Positions 34,781 to 46,417 of a stretch of 54,848 nt of DNA are shown in pieces; position 1 is the stretch's first letter, and every line of letters starts with the position of its first letter. The notes under the pieces were generated by a model that made no database searches, was not told where the DNA came from, and worked only from the letters and a program-made list of their open reading frames with translations. The stretch covers positions 1 through 54,848 of the forward strand of contig DUUV01000099.1 of the NCBI GenBank assembly GCA_012841375.1. Reading direction: 5' to 3'. This DNA comes from Candidatus Fermentithermobacillaceae bacterium. GTDB lineage: Bacteria > Bacillota > Sulfobacillia > Fermentithermobacillales > Fermentithermobacillaceae. The position numbers and the translations under genes are program-made.

Positions 34781-36328
34781 GTGGACATATCCTCTTCTTT
34801 GTCCGTGATACTCGAGGGCATCAGCCAGGGAGTTCATGTTGTGGACCGAGACGGCGTGACCGTCATCTACAACAAGGCCGCGTCCGAGATAGACGGTCTT
34901 TCCGATCGTGAGGTCATTGGGAAGGACGTGCTCTCGGTATTTCCTTCGCTGGACCGGCACACGAGCACTCTCTTAAGAGTCTTGAGGACGGGGATACCCG
35001 AAGTCGACCGCCAGCAGACCTTCACGAACTACAAAGGCAAGAAGATAACCACCATCAACTCGACATATCCAATCATGTCCGGAGGCAAGGTGATCGGAGC
35101 CTGCGAGATATCCAGTGATGTCACTGGTCTCAAGGAGATGTCCGAACGGATCCTCGACCTCCGGAGAGAATTGAGGGGACGGAGATCCCCTGCCCGGGGC
35201 GCCAGAGCCCTGTACACGCTGGACGACATTGTCGGCGAATCCCAGGTCATGCGCGAGGTGAAGAGGACCGCCGCCCGGGTCGCGGAGAGCGACGCAGGGG
35301 TGATGGTGTGGGGAGAGACCGGGACCGGCAAGGAACTCCTGGTCCAGGCGATTCACTCCGCGTCTCCCAGGGCGGGCTCTCCGTTTGTCCCCCAGAACTG
35401 CGCTGCCATGCCTGAGAGCCTTCTGGAGGGCCTATTTTTCGGCACCTCTCGAGGCGGGTTCACCGGTGCCACCGACCGGCCCGGACTCATGGAGATCGCC
35501 GCCGGAGGCACGCTGTACCTGGATGAAATCGACTCAATGCCTTTGGGGCTGCAAGCCAAGATGCTCAGGGCGATCCAGGAGAAGAAGGTCAGGCGTCTGG
35601 GAGATACCCGGGAAAGGCCTGTAGATGTGCGCTTTATCGCCTCCACCAGCGTCAGTCCCGCCCAAGCGGTGAAAGCCGGACTCCTGCGTTCCGACCTCTA
35701 CTACCGTCTTTCGGTTGTAGAGATCGGCCTGCCCAGGCTGAGGGACCGGCGAGAGGACATCCCCCTCCTATGGGATCACTTCCTCCACAAGCACTCCAAG
35801 GGCCCGGCGGCGGGCGGGAGTCAGCATATCAAACAACTGTCGCCCCAGGTAATGGCCGCTTTCTTGGCGTATGAGTGGCCGGGCAATGTGCGCGAGTTGG
35901 AACACGCCATCGAGGGGAGCCTGGCCCTATCCAGGGGACCCGTCATAGAGATCGAGGATCTGCCCCCGGCGGTCCGGGGCATCGGACACACAGCGTCCGT
36001 GTATATGGAGGCGGCTCTGGCCGGACATGGGAAATCCCCGGCCCAGATGACCGGCCGCCAGTTGGTAGAGCCCGGGTCGGCGTCCGCCCCGGTCGCCCGC
36101 GGCCTCCATCCGTCGGGCCATCCCCGAGACGACGAGACCGGTATGAGCGCTTCGCTCCCTTTGAAGCACAGGCTGCGCCTGGAGGAGAGAGCGGCCGTAG
36201 AGGAGGCCCTGAAAGCGGCAGGAACGGTTGCCAAAGCGGCTAGGCTGCTGGGAATCCCCAGGCAAACGCTGCAATACAGGATGAAAGTATTGGGTATAGC
36301 GGCCCCCTCCGCCCATGCCCAAAAGTGA
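34781..36328 (+). CDS. Sigma-54-dependent activator of the lysine locus
   Basis: Enhancer-binding protein of about 515 residues from GTG 34781 (SD AAGGCGGTGG; GTG 34760 is an alternative). Order: a PAS sensor domain (about 10-110), an AAA+ domain with Walker A GETGTGKE, the sigma-54 contact loop GGFTGA (a variant of GAFTGA), Walker B GGTLYLDEID, and a C-terminal Fis-type helix-turn-helix (AARLLGIPRQTLQYRMKVLGI). It directly precedes a perfect sigma-54 promoter and the kdd-kam genes, so it very likely activates them. The PAS ligand, perhaps lysine or a product, is unknown. Confidence 0.9.
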   Translation: MDISSSLSVILEGISQGVHVVDRDGVTVIYNKAASEIDGLSDREVIGKDVLSVFPSLDRHTSTLLRVLRTGIPEVDRQQTFTNYKGKKITTINSTYPIMSGGKVIGACEISSDVTGLKEMSERILDLRRELRGRRSPARGARALYTLDDIVGESQVMREVKRTAARVAESDAGVMVWGETGTGKELLVQAIHSASPRAGSPFVPQNCAAMPESLLEGLFFGTSRGGFTGATDRPGLMEIAAGGTLYLDEIDSMPLGLQAKMLRAIQEKKVRRLGDTRERPVDVRFIASTSVSPAQAVKAGLLRSDLYYRLSVVEIGLPRLRDRREDIPLLWDHFLHKHSKGPAAGGSQHIKQLSPQVMAAFLAYEWPGNVRELEHAIEGSLALSRGPVIEIEDLPPAVRGIGHTASVYMEAALAGHGKSPAQMTGRQLVEPGSASAPVARGLHPSGHPRDDETGMSASLPLKHRLRLEERAAVEEALKAAGTVAKAARLLGIPRQTLQYRMKVLGIAAPSAHAQK

Positions 36329-36345
36329 CTGGCACGGATCTTGCT
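36329..36345 (+). promoter_or_regulatory. Sigma-54 promoter of the kdd-kam operon
   Basis: CTGGCACGGATCTTGCT matches the -24/-12 consensus YTGGCACGRNNNTTGCW at every defined position: GG at 36331-36332 and GC at 36343-36344. Transcription would start near 36355, leaving a leader of about 140 nt before kdd. It begins one base after the activator gene's stop codon. Confidence 0.93.
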
Positions 36346-36493
36346 TCAATACACTGAAGTAACGCGCTCTTTCGCTCGGGTGCCTGTTCCGAGTGGCCGA
36401 CCGCTGAAGGCCCCATGGATCTCCAATACGTTCCATGCCTTAGGTACCTGAGAGCCGGAAGGCGTGAAGTGACAGCGAAGTGAGGTCGGAGCG

Positions 36494-37591
36494 ATGCCGG
36501 ATAAGCCGAGAGGGCCCGAGTCTCTTGCCTTTCAACCGGGCTGCCCGTACGGGATTCACAGGGTGATTGAACCGGAGGGCGTCCTTCCCCAGGCGGCGTG
36601 GAAGTTAGACAACTCCCCGGTCATCCGCGACAACGAAATCCTTATAGATGTCGGTACTTTGAACATCGACGCCGCCAGTTTCAAGCAGATAGTCTCCACG
36701 GCGAAGCCCGGCGCCTCGCCTGCTGAAAAGCGCGAGCACGTGGCGAGGACAGTGTCCGACATAGTCTCCCGGCGGGGCAAGATGCATAACCCCGTGACCG
36801 GGTCTGGGGGAATGCTCTTGGGGCGGCTCCGGCAGTTCGGGCCCAAAGCTCCCCGGAGGGGCGGCGCCAAGGAAGGCGACTTCGTGGCCACGTTGGTGTC
36901 CCTGTCTCTCACTCCGCTCAGGATAGACAAGATAAAGGAAGTGCATCTGGATAAGGACCAGGTGGATATCGAAGGCACCGCGGTGGTCTTCGAGTCGGGC
37001 CCGTACGCTGTGATCCCCCCTGATTTCAGGAAGACGCTGGCATTGGCGCTTCTGGATGTAGCCGGCGCTCCGGCTCAGGTCGCCCGGCTGGTCGGCAAGG
37101 GAGACACCGTCCTGGTACTGGGCGCGGGCGGCAAGTCCGGCCTCATCTCATCCGCGGTAGCCCGTGAGAAGGTCGGACCCGAGGGCAAGGTGATAGCTGT
37201 CGCTCACAGCAAGGCGTCTACCGAACGGGCAATGAAACTGGGCGCAGCCGATGTGGTCTTATCGGCCGATGCCAAAGACGCAATCAGCACCATGGTAGCC
37301 GTGCTGAAGGCCAACGGAGGAAGGAAGGCCGACGTCACCATAAACTGCGTGAGCGTCCCGGGCACCGAGATGGCCTCCATACTCTGCACCCAGAGTCGCG
37401 GAAAAGTCTACTTTTTCTCCATGGCCACGAGTTTCACCGCGGCGGCCCTTGGAGCCGAAGGAGTAGGCGCCGACGTGGAGCTCATTATCGGTAACGGTTA
37501 CGCGGAGGACCACGCGGAGATAGCTCTGGAGCTTCTCCGCCAAAATCAGAAGCTCAGAGCGATTCTTGAGGATATGTTCCCTGGCGAATAG
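36494..37591 (+). CDS. kdd: L-erythro-3,5-diaminohexanoate dehydrogenase
   Basis: NAD-dependent deaminating dehydrogenase of 365 residues that converts 3,5-diaminohexanoate to 3-keto-5-aminohexanoate in lysine fermentation. The N-terminal GCPYGIHRVIEPEGVLPQAAWKLDN is characteristic, and a Rossmann nucleotide site is visible at VLVLGAGGKSGLISSAVAREK. First gene after the sigma-54 promoter, 25 bp before kamA. Confidence 0.94.
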   Translation: MPDKPRGPESLAFQPGCPYGIHRVIEPEGVLPQAAWKLDNSPVIRDNEILIDVGTLNIDAASFKQIVSTAKPGASPAEKREHVARTVSDIVSRRGKMHNPVTGSGGMLLGRLRQFGPKAPRRGGAKEGDFVATLVSLSLTPLRIDKIKEVHLDKDQVDIEGTAVVFESGPYAVIPPDFRKTLALALLDVAGAPAQVARLVGKGDTVLVLGAGGKSGLISSAVAREKVGPEGKVIAVAHSKASTERAMKLGAADVVLSADAKDAISTMVAVLKANGGRKADVTINCVSVPGTEMASILCTQSRGKVYFFSMATSFTAAALGAEGVGADVELIIGNGYAEDHAEIALELLRQNQKLRAILEDMFPGE

Positions 37592-37616
37592 TGATGAGAG
37601 GGGTGGGTCGCGGGAA

Positions 37617-38882
37617 ATGCGGCACTGGAAGGAAATACCGCTGTTCAAAGACGTTACTTACGGAGAGTGGAGCGATTGGCGGTGGCAATGGCGGAACCGC
37701 ATTGAAAGTGTGGAGGAGCTCTCCAAAGTCATACCTCTCACCGAGGAGGCCGCCGAGGGTATCAACACCGCGCTTCAAAAAGTCAGGATGGCCATCACTC
37801 CCTACTACGCGAGCCTCATTGACTCCGACGACGAACGGTGCCCCATCAGGATGCAGGCGGTCCCCACGGCTTCGGAAACCCTGGTGAAACCCTGGGAGTC
37901 TGTAGACCCCCTGGATGAGGACGCCGATTCGCCGGTGGAGGGCCTCGTACACCGGTATCCGGACCGGGTCCTGTTCCTTGTAACCGAGCAGTGCTCCATG
38001 TACTGCCGGCACTGCACCAGGCGGCGCGTAGTCGGCGTCACCGACAGGGTTGCCACCAAGGAGAGGATGGAAAAGGGCATCCGCTATATCAGGGAGCACA
38101 AGGAAGTCCGCGATGTCCTCATATCCGGCGGGGACCCGCTCACCATGTCCGACGACCGGCTTGAGTGGATACTGCAACGTCTCAGGGAGATCCCACACGT
38201 GGAGGTCCTGAGGATCGGATCCAGGATCCCGGTGGTGCTTCCTCAGAGGATCACCGGTCATTTGGCGAAGATGCTGGCCAAATATCACCCGCTGTACGTC
38301 AATACGCATTTCAACCACCCGAAGGAGATCACTCCTGAGACCACTAAGGCATGCGCGATCCTGGCCGACCACGGCATCCCTCTCGGCAATCAAAGCGTGC
38401 TCCTCCGCGGTGTCAACAACTGCCCGCAAGTGATGAAAGACCTGGTCCATGGCTTGGTACGGATCAGAGTGAAGCCCTACTACATCTACCAATGCGACCT
38501 CACGTGGGGCTTGGATCACTTCCGTACGACGGTCGGTGAGGGTCTGGAGATAATGGAGGCCCTGCGCGGCCATACAAGCGGATTCGCCGTACCGACATAC
38601 GTCATCGACGCCCCGGGCGGGGGCGGCAAAGTGCCCATCAGCCCCCAGTACATCCTCACAATGGGCGAAGGCACCGTGATAGTGAGGAACTACGAAGGCG
38701 TCATAGCGGCCTACCATGAGCCCAGGCACGACCCTTTCGAGAAGTACGGTGAGGACGGGGTCTGCAAGCTCTGTGGAACGAAGCACCGGGGTTCAAGGGG
38801 GCTGGCGTCGATCTTGGCGGGCGAACGCCCGAGCCTTATCCCCGAAAGCACCGACCGTTTTGAGAGGCGGAAGAATCACTAG
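37617..38882 (+). CDS. kamA: Lysine 2,3-aminomutase
   Basis: Radical SAM, PLP-dependent mutase of 421 residues that makes L-beta-lysine. The cluster motif is CSMYCRHC, the PLP region follows in the barrel (a lysine near PTYVIDAPGGGGKVP), and the C-terminal zinc cysteines (VCKLCGTKH) are present. ATG 37617 follows a G-rich SD (GAGAGGGGTGGG). The frame is open further upstream into kdd, but homologs begin near RHWKEIPLFKDV. It carries out the first step of the pathway although it is second in the operon. Confidence 0.95.
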   Translation: MRHWKEIPLFKDVTYGEWSDWRWQWRNRIESVEELSKVIPLTEEAAEGINTALQKVRMAITPYYASLIDSDDERCPIRMQAVPTASETLVKPWESVDPLDEDADSPVEGLVHRYPDRVLFLVTEQCSMYCRHCTRRRVVGVTDRVATKERMEKGIRYIREHKEVRDVLISGGDPLTMSDDRLEWILQRLREIPHVEVLRIGSRIPVVLPQRITGHLAKMLAKYHPLYVNTHFNHPKEITPETTKACAILADHGIPLGNQSVLLRGVNNCPQVMKDLVHGLVRIRVKPYYIYQCDLTWGLDHFRTTVGEGLEIMEALRGHTSGFAVPTYVIDAPGGGGKVPISPQYILTMGEGTVIVRNYEGVIAAYHEPRHDPFEKYGEDGVCKLCGTKHRGSRGLASILAGERPSLIPESTDRFERRKNH

Positions 38883-38971
38883 GAGCCGCCGGGGCGATGG
38901 CCGGCGAGCGATGCTGAAGCATGTCCCTGGTTTGGCTGCCTCCGGATTTGTCGGAAGTCTAGATCGGATGG

Positions 38972-40111
38972 GTGGTGATTTCCCTGGACCTTGCGGACCT
39001 GGTTGTCGCGGCGGGAGCCAAGTCGGTGGCGATCGTAGGCACGGCAAAAAACGTAGGCAAAACCGTGACCATGAACTATCTGGCATCCAAGCTGAGCGAG
39101 CGCGGCCATGTGGTCGGCCTGGTGTCCAGCGGCAGGGACGGGGAGACCACCGATTCCTTCACCGGCGAGCCCAAGCCTTCGGTGATCCCGCCCGAGGGGA
39201 CGTGGATCGCCACCGCCGAAGGGGTCCTCGGCGAGGCTGCGGGCTCACTGGAAATAGCGGATGTCTTTGAGAAGGCCGGCCTCTTTGGCAGGCTGGTCTT
39301 GGGGAGAGTGAGGGACGCCGCGCCTCTCGAGCTGGTCGGTCCCCAGAGCGCTAAAGAGCTGGCGACCGTTGTAGGCAGGCTGCATGAGTATGGAGCTCAG
39401 GTTGTGCTGGTTGACGGAGCGCTGGACAGGGTCGCGGCCGCGAGCCCCTTTGTGACCGGTGCCGTGATCCTTTCCACCGGAGCCGCCGCCGGGGCCGATC
39501 CGACCCTTGTGGCCAGGTCCGCCGCGTTCATCGTGAAGGTTTGGTCTCTCAGGCGTCCTGATGACCCTGAAGTGCTGGCGCTTGCCTCAGAAGCCATAGA
39601 TGAAGGCCACGTGGCGTTCCTTGACGGCCTGTCTGGCTCCGCGTCGCCGGGGTGTAGTAGGGGTAGCCCGAGAGAGGCCCCCGGCAGGAAGACGAGCCGC
39701 TACGTGCTGAGGAGGACGGCCTTCGGCACGGTCCTCGGACGCGAAGAGGAAGTCCTCTCCCAGGCTAAGGGGGCGTCATTCATAGTGGTGCCCGGCGCCG
39801 TCAGCGAGACACTGCTTTCAGGGGCCGGGGGGCGGCCCGAGGGGGACCGTCTCGCGGTCATCACCAAAGACCCGACCAACCTTTTCATCCGGTCTGAGCC
39901 GGAAGTGCCCGTATATGTGACGCGGGAAATGAGACTTCTCGCCATAACCGTGAACCCTGTATCGGGCAGGGGTATGTCCTACGACCCGGCCGAGATGGTA
40001 GCGGAAGTATCCCGGGAGGTCCTCCGCTCCGCTGGAAAGAGCGTGCCTGTGTTTGACGTTGTCTCGGGCGAACAAGAGATCCGGGAGGTGCGTGACGTGG
40101 TCGTGGGGTAG
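38972..40111 (+). CDS. kamB: KamB, aminomutase-reactivase subunit (P-loop protein)
   Basis: Protein of 379 residues with an N-terminal P-loop (AIVGTAKNVGKTVTMNYLASKL). It matches the KamB/OraS-partner proteins that accompany the MutS-like KamC in lysine and ornithine aminomutase loci. The pair is proposed to reactivate the B12 enzyme by exchanging damaged cobalamin. The start GTG 38972 is followed by a second GTG; SD is weak. The 89-bp gap after kamA contains GC-rich inverted repeats. Confidence 0.85.
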   Translation: MVISLDLADLVVAAGAKSVAIVGTAKNVGKTVTMNYLASKLSERGHVVGLVSSGRDGETTDSFTGEPKPSVIPPEGTWIATAEGVLGEAAGSLEIADVFEKAGLFGRLVLGRVRDAAPLELVGPQSAKELATVVGRLHEYGAQVVLVDGALDRVAAASPFVTGAVILSTGAAAGADPTLVARSAAFIVKVWSLRRPDDPEVLALASEAIDEGHVAFLDGLSGSASPGCSRGSPREAPGRKTSRYVLRRTAFGTVLGREEEVLSQAKGASFIVVPGAVSETLLSGAGGRPEGDRLAVITKDPTNLFIRSEPEVPVYVTREMRLLAITVNPVSGRGMSYDPAEMVAEVSREVLRSAGKSVPVFDVVSGEQEIREVRDVVVG

Positions 40112-40215
40112 CGCCGTTCTTCGCCGGCGAGTCCACAGGAGCTTCTACGGGATTCCTGGAAGTTTGGGAACGAGTCTCTCCAAAGTCCTCCCTCGGACGC
40201 AGGGTAAAGGGCAAA

Positions 40216-41760
40216 GTGGAGCCGAGAGGTCCCGGTCAGGAAGAAGAACTGAGGACTGAGCTCAAGGCCATTTCTTCGCTGGTTGGCGCCATGAGAGCGT
40301 ACCCCGATGTCTTTTCGCGACTGGACAACATCCTTGGAACCCTCAAAGACCCGTCTCACGCGATAAACCTTCTTGACGAAGGGAAGACATTGACCCCTCC
40401 CGAGATCTTCGTGTTGGCGCACCTCGCGTTTTCCGTGGGCCGCCTGAGGCCCGTCATGGCCGAACCGCCGGTCCCATGGCCTCAGAGAACGATACCTCCG
40501 TCGCTCGAAGCTGTAGAAAAGAGGCTCCTACCGGGTTTCTCGGGGCAGCCGGTGTTCTATGTGTCAGACAGCTACCATCCTGAGCTTTCAAGGGTGAGAG
40601 CCGAGCGCAAGGCCAAAGAGAGAGCCTGGCGGGCCGAGATGACCAAAGAGGCAATCGCTGCAGAGCGAGTATTAGGACGCCGCCCCGGTCTCCGTGAAGA
40701 GGTGGCCATCCGCAAGACAAATGCCGCCGCCATTGAACAAGCCAGGCTCATGCCCGAATTGGGCGAGACCAGAGAGACCCTTACCCACGTCCATTTCAAA
40801 CTCAAGGCCACGCGCGAGGCGTTGAGGCTTGAGCGGGAGATGAGCCGTCTCCGACAAAAGGAGACGGCTCTGGAAGGTGAGGTCCTCTCGGCCCTTTCCA
40901 CGGAGCTCCGCGAGTGGAGGGACCAACTGGAGAAGGCGGCCTGGGCGTTGGGTGAACTGGATTACCTCCTCCGAAAGGTTCAGCTGGCCTACCGGTGGGA
41001 CGCCCGGGAGCCGGTGATAAACCGGGAGCCCGGCCCGCTTATCCTGGACGGAGCCTTTCATCCCCGGCTACGTGACGAGGTCGAAGGTCGAGGCGGCAGG
41101 TACCAGCCGCTATCGCTGTCCATCGATTCTCCCGTATCCGTGGTGACGGGGCCCAACATGGGTGGAAAGACCGCTTCTTTGGCCACGGTCGGACTCTGCG
41201 TCTCATTGGCCCAGTGGGGGTTTCTGCCCCCGTGTTCCCGTATGGAGTTCTCTCTTTACGATTACGTCTACTTTCAGCCCGAGACATTTGGGAAGCCGGG
41301 TCTCTCGAGTTTTGCCGCGGAGCTCGTGGCCATGAGAGACCTCCTTTCACGCGTAGATGAACGGGGACTCATTTTGCTTGACGAGGTCGGCAGGGGAACC
41401 AACCCGGCCCAAGGGATGGCTCTTTACGCTGCTATTTTGGACTATCTCCGCCGGAACTCCGGAGACCGCTCAACCGTAATCGCCAGCACCCATTATCACG
41501 GTCTGGCATCGGCGCTCGACGTGCCTCACTGGCAAGTGGCAGGTCTTAGGGCGGGAGCGAGAGGTCCGGAGGAGGATGAAGCTCTGGGAGATGGCCCAAA
41601 GAACCTGGACTGGCTCTACCGTCATATGGATTACAGGCTGCTCAAAGTAGGTCCTGACACACCCGTCCCCCAAGACGCTCTCACGGTGGCAAGAGTACTT
41701 GGGCTCGACGATGAGATCATCCGGCGGGCAGAGGATTTCGTGACAAAGGGCGCGTTCTAG
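40216..41760 (+). CDS. kamC: KamC, MutS-like aminomutase-reactivase ATPase
   Basis: MutS-related ATPase of 514 residues. A helical region (about 1-270) precedes a MutS V-type ATPase with Walker A GPNMGGKTASL (about 311-321), Walker B LILLDEVGRGTNP and the ASTHYHGL switch. It lacks the mismatch-recognition domains of MutS. Location between kamB and kamD identifies it as the reactivase ATPase rather than a repair protein. GTG 40216 has AAAGGG upstream; the exact start is uncertain. Confidence 0.88.
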   Translation: MEPRGPGQEEELRTELKAISSLVGAMRAYPDVFSRLDNILGTLKDPSHAINLLDEGKTLTPPEIFVLAHLAFSVGRLRPVMAEPPVPWPQRTIPPSLEAVEKRLLPGFSGQPVFYVSDSYHPELSRVRAERKAKERAWRAEMTKEAIAAERVLGRRPGLREEVAIRKTNAAAIEQARLMPELGETRETLTHVHFKLKATREALRLEREMSRLRQKETALEGEVLSALSTELREWRDQLEKAAWALGELDYLLRKVQLAYRWDAREPVINREPGPLILDGAFHPRLRDEVEGRGGRYQPLSLSIDSPVSVVTGPNMGGKTASLATVGLCVSLAQWGFLPPCSRMEFSLYDYVYFQPETFGKPGLSSFAAELVAMRDLLSRVDERGLILLDEVGRGTNPAQGMALYAAILDYLRRNSGDRSTVIASTHYHGLASALDVPHWQVAGLRAGARGPEEDEALGDGPKNLDWLYRHMDYRLLKVGPDTPVPQDALTVARVLGLDDEIIRRAEDFVTKGAF

Positions 41761-41866
41761 GGGCCCAATCCGCAGTCTGGCGAAGTGGTTTGCCGGCGAC
41801 CCCGAGTCCTCAGATGCTGTGGTCGCAGGCGGGTACAGTTCTCATTGGATTCCGGAGGGATAAGCG

Positions 41867-43423
41867 ATGTTGAGGTTGGAGCCTGATAGATCAACGGTGG
41901 GATCATGCCACAGGCTGGCCGAGAGCGTGGCGCGAAGCGTGAACGAGGAGTTGGCGGGCCGGAGCACCGTCACCATCGAACGCACCGTAGCCAGGCTCTT
42001 CGGCGTCGACGGCTTGGGACCGTCGGGGATCCCGCTGGCGAACACGGTTGTGGACCACTTGATCTCCCTGGGGAAGCTTGAGGAGGGCGTTGCCCTTCGC
42101 TTGGCTAACGCGTCTTTGGTCCTGAATGCCACGCCGGCGGAGGTGGCGGAGAAGATCGCCGCCAAGAAGGTTGATCTGGGGAGCCTTCCGTGGCACGGTA
42201 CCGAAGCGTGCCGGGCAAAAGCCGGTAAACTGGCGGCGGCCGCCTTGGAGCGAATCAAAGACAGGCGGCTGGAGCGGCAGGAGCTTTTGAACGCTTACCC
42301 CGTTCACGGCAGTCCGTGGCTCTACGTGATCGTCGCCACCGGAGACATACACGAAGACATCATCCAGGCGAGGATGGCCGCGGCGCAAGGCGCCGATGTC
42401 ATCGCCGTAATAAGGTCAACGGGCCAGAGTCTCCTCGACTATGTCCCCCACGGGGCAACCCGCGAAGGATACGGCGGGACGTACGCTACCCAGGAGAACT
42501 TCAGGCTCATGCGCGAGGCTCTCGACGAAGAGTCCAAGCGGTTGGGAAGGTATATAAGATTGGTGAATTACTGCTCCGGGCTCTGCATGCCGGAGATCGC
42601 CGCTATGGGTGCCCTGGAGCGCTTGGACATTATGCTGAACGACGCCATGTACGGCATTTTGTTTAGAGACATAAACGCCGAGAGGACCTTGGTAGACCAG
42701 CGGTTTTCGAGGATGATCAACGCTTACGCGGGGATTATCATCAACACGGGTGAAGACAATTACCTAACGACGGTAGATGCCCTTAGCTCAGGGCACTCGG
42801 TAGTGGCGTCGCAGTTTATGAACTACCATTTCGCAAAGCTGTCCGGTCTTCCGGATGAGCAGATAGGTCTCGGGCACGCGTTTGAGATCGACCCCAACAT
42901 TGAAGACAGCCTCCTTCTGGAGATTGCCGGCGCTCTCCTGGTTCGGGAGCTCTTTCCCTCATGCCCGGTGAAGTATATGCCTCCTACCGTGCACAAGACC
43001 GGTGACATCTTTTTTGCCCACGCCTTGGACGCCGCTTTCAACCTGGTTTCCACGGCGACCGGGCAGACGATCCACCTGGTGGGAATGCTGACCGAGGCCG
43101 TCCACACGCCCCTTCTGCAAGATAGATACGCGTCAATCAGGGCCGCCGCCTACGCGCGGAAGTCGGCCCGGCACCTGCGGGAGAACCTGAGGCTGGAAAA
43201 GGGCGGAAAGGTCGAGCGCAGGGCAGCCGAGATCCTGGACAAAGCTCTGTCCTTGCTCGGCGAAGTCGAAAGCAAGGGTTTGTTCAGGGCGTTGGAGGAC
43301 GGCGTATTCGCCGGAATCCGCAGGAAGAGAGACGGAGGCAAGGGCCTGGAAGGCGTCTTCACCAAAGGCCCTACGTACTTCAATCCGATTGAGGAAGGGT
43401 TGAGACGGGAACTCGGGATCTAA
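41867..43423 (+). CDS. kamD: Lysine 5,6-aminomutase alpha subunit
   Basis: Large subunit (518 residues) of the adenosylcobalamin- and PLP-dependent mutase that turns beta-lysine into 3,5-diaminohexanoate. The TIM-barrel sequence includes NAYPVHGSPWLYVIVATGDIHEDIIQAR, RSTGQSLLDYVPHGATREGYGGTYATQENF and the INTGEDNYLTTVDA region, all typical. The ATG follows GGAGGGAT. Its stop directly abuts the kamE frame. Confidence 0.95.
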   Translation: MLRLEPDRSTVGSCHRLAESVARSVNEELAGRSTVTIERTVARLFGVDGLGPSGIPLANTVVDHLISLGKLEEGVALRLANASLVLNATPAEVAEKIAAKKVDLGSLPWHGTEACRAKAGKLAAAALERIKDRRLERQELLNAYPVHGSPWLYVIVATGDIHEDIIQARMAAAQGADVIAVIRSTGQSLLDYVPHGATREGYGGTYATQENFRLMREALDEESKRLGRYIRLVNYCSGLCMPEIAAMGALERLDIMLNDAMYGILFRDINAERTLVDQRFSRMINAYAGIIINTGEDNYLTTVDALSSGHSVVASQFMNYHFAKLSGLPDEQIGLGHAFEIDPNIEDSLLLEIAGALLVRELFPSCPVKYMPPTVHKTGDIFFAHALDAAFNLVSTATGQTIHLVGMLTEAVHTPLLQDRYASIRAAAYARKSARHLRENLRLEKGGKVERRAAEILDKALSLLGEVESKGLFRALEDGVFAGIRRKRDGGKGLEGVFTKGPTYFNPIEEGLRRELGI

Positions 43424-43438
43424 ATGGGGGTGTGGGGT

Positions 43439-44197
43439 ATGAGTAAAGACAGCGTCCGTGAGAGATTTATCCTTCCCTACGGCGACCACCGGGGAGACGG
43501 GGTGGTCCAGGTAAGCTTCACCTTGCCCCTGCCCGACGGACCGTTGGGTGACGAGGCCGCGAGACAGGTGATGCGCCAGATGGCCCTCAATGACCCCCAG
43601 GTCGCCGAATCGACTTCCCTCGGTGAGAACTATACTTTCTATGTCGGTTACGGGAAACTCTCGCGTCCGGTGGAGACAGGAAAACTGAAAGTGGCGAGGC
43701 CGCTTTGGGATAAGATCGAGCCTGCCGCCGTGGAAGAGATGGTGAACAGGCGGCTGGGCCGGCCCATTGTCGTGGTTGGGGCCGCCACGGGGTCCGATGC
43801 TCATACGGTGGGCCTTGACGCGATTCTCAACTATAAGGGTTTCGCCGGAGACCACGGACTGGAAGCATATTCGTGCTTCAAGGTGGTTAACATGGGTAGC
43901 CAGGTGCCCAACGAAGACCTGGTCTCGAGGGCGGCCCGGGAGAAGGCAGACGCCATACTGGTCTCACAGGTGGTGACCCAAGGAAATGTCCACCTTGCGA
44001 ACCTGACCAACCTTTCAGAGTTGCTTGAGGCCGAGGGATGGCGTGACAAAGTGGTGCTTGTGGCCGGAGGCCCCAGAATCACCCATGCCCTTGCCCTGGA
44101 ACTCGGATACGATGCCGGGTTCGGCGCCCAGACCCGACCGCAAGACGTGGCATCTTACCTGGCCCAGGAGGTGCTGAGGAGGAAGTCTTTGTACTGA
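43439..44197 (+). CDS. kamE: Lysine 5,6-aminomutase beta subunit
   Basis: B12-binding subunit of about 252 residues. The cobalamin motif DAHTVGLDAILN lies near residue 120, and the PLP-binding lysine is in NYKGFAGDHGLEAY. The Rossmann part carries the VVVGAATGSD and VVLVAGGPRI strands. ATG 43439 has GGGGGTG at 6 bases; an ATG at 43424, straight after the kamD stop, is in frame and also possible. Last gene of the operon: kce and kal do not follow. Confidence 0.95.
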   Translation: MSKDSVRERFILPYGDHRGDGVVQVSFTLPLPDGPLGDEAARQVMRQMALNDPQVAESTSLGENYTFYVGYGKLSRPVETGKLKVARPLWDKIEPAAVEEMVNRRLGRPIVVVGAATGSDAHTVGLDAILNYKGFAGDHGLEAYSCFKVVNMGSQVPNEDLVSRAAREKADAILVSQVVTQGNVHLANLTNLSELLEAEGWRDKVVLVAGGPRITHALALELGYDAGFGAQTRPQDVASYLAQEVLRRKSLY

Positions 44198-44248
44198 TTG
44201 CTCTGGAGACCCAAGTGGTGTATCTTCAACGGCACCTCCATGCGCATA

Positions 44249-44277
44249 TTGAATACGGGTATGAGGGTGAGTACAAT
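44249..44277 (+). promoter_or_regulatory. Sigma-A promoter of rpoE-pyrG
   Basis: -35 TTGAAT (44249-44254), a 17-base spacer and -10 TACAAT (44272-44277). The start would be near 44284, about 37 bases before rpoE. It separates this pair from the kam operon. Confidence 0.75.
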
Positions 44278-44320
44278 TACTGAAGGCAATCTTCCCGAAA
44301 CTTTGCAGGGGGTGGTACTC

Positions 44321-46371
<2,051 letters not shown>

Positions 46372-46417
46372 TGTGGTACGATGTTTTCAATCATCTGAAT
46401 TAATGGAGTGACTGACT

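Noticed and set aside
37554-38786. Long open frame (410 codons) antisense to kamA
   Set aside because: It mirrors kamA, has no family resemblance and no SD. Long antisense frames are common in high-GC genes.
41147-41430. Calling kamC a DNA mismatch-repair mutS
   Set aside because: It has the ATPase domain but lacks the mismatch-binding domains, and lies inside the aminomutase operon.
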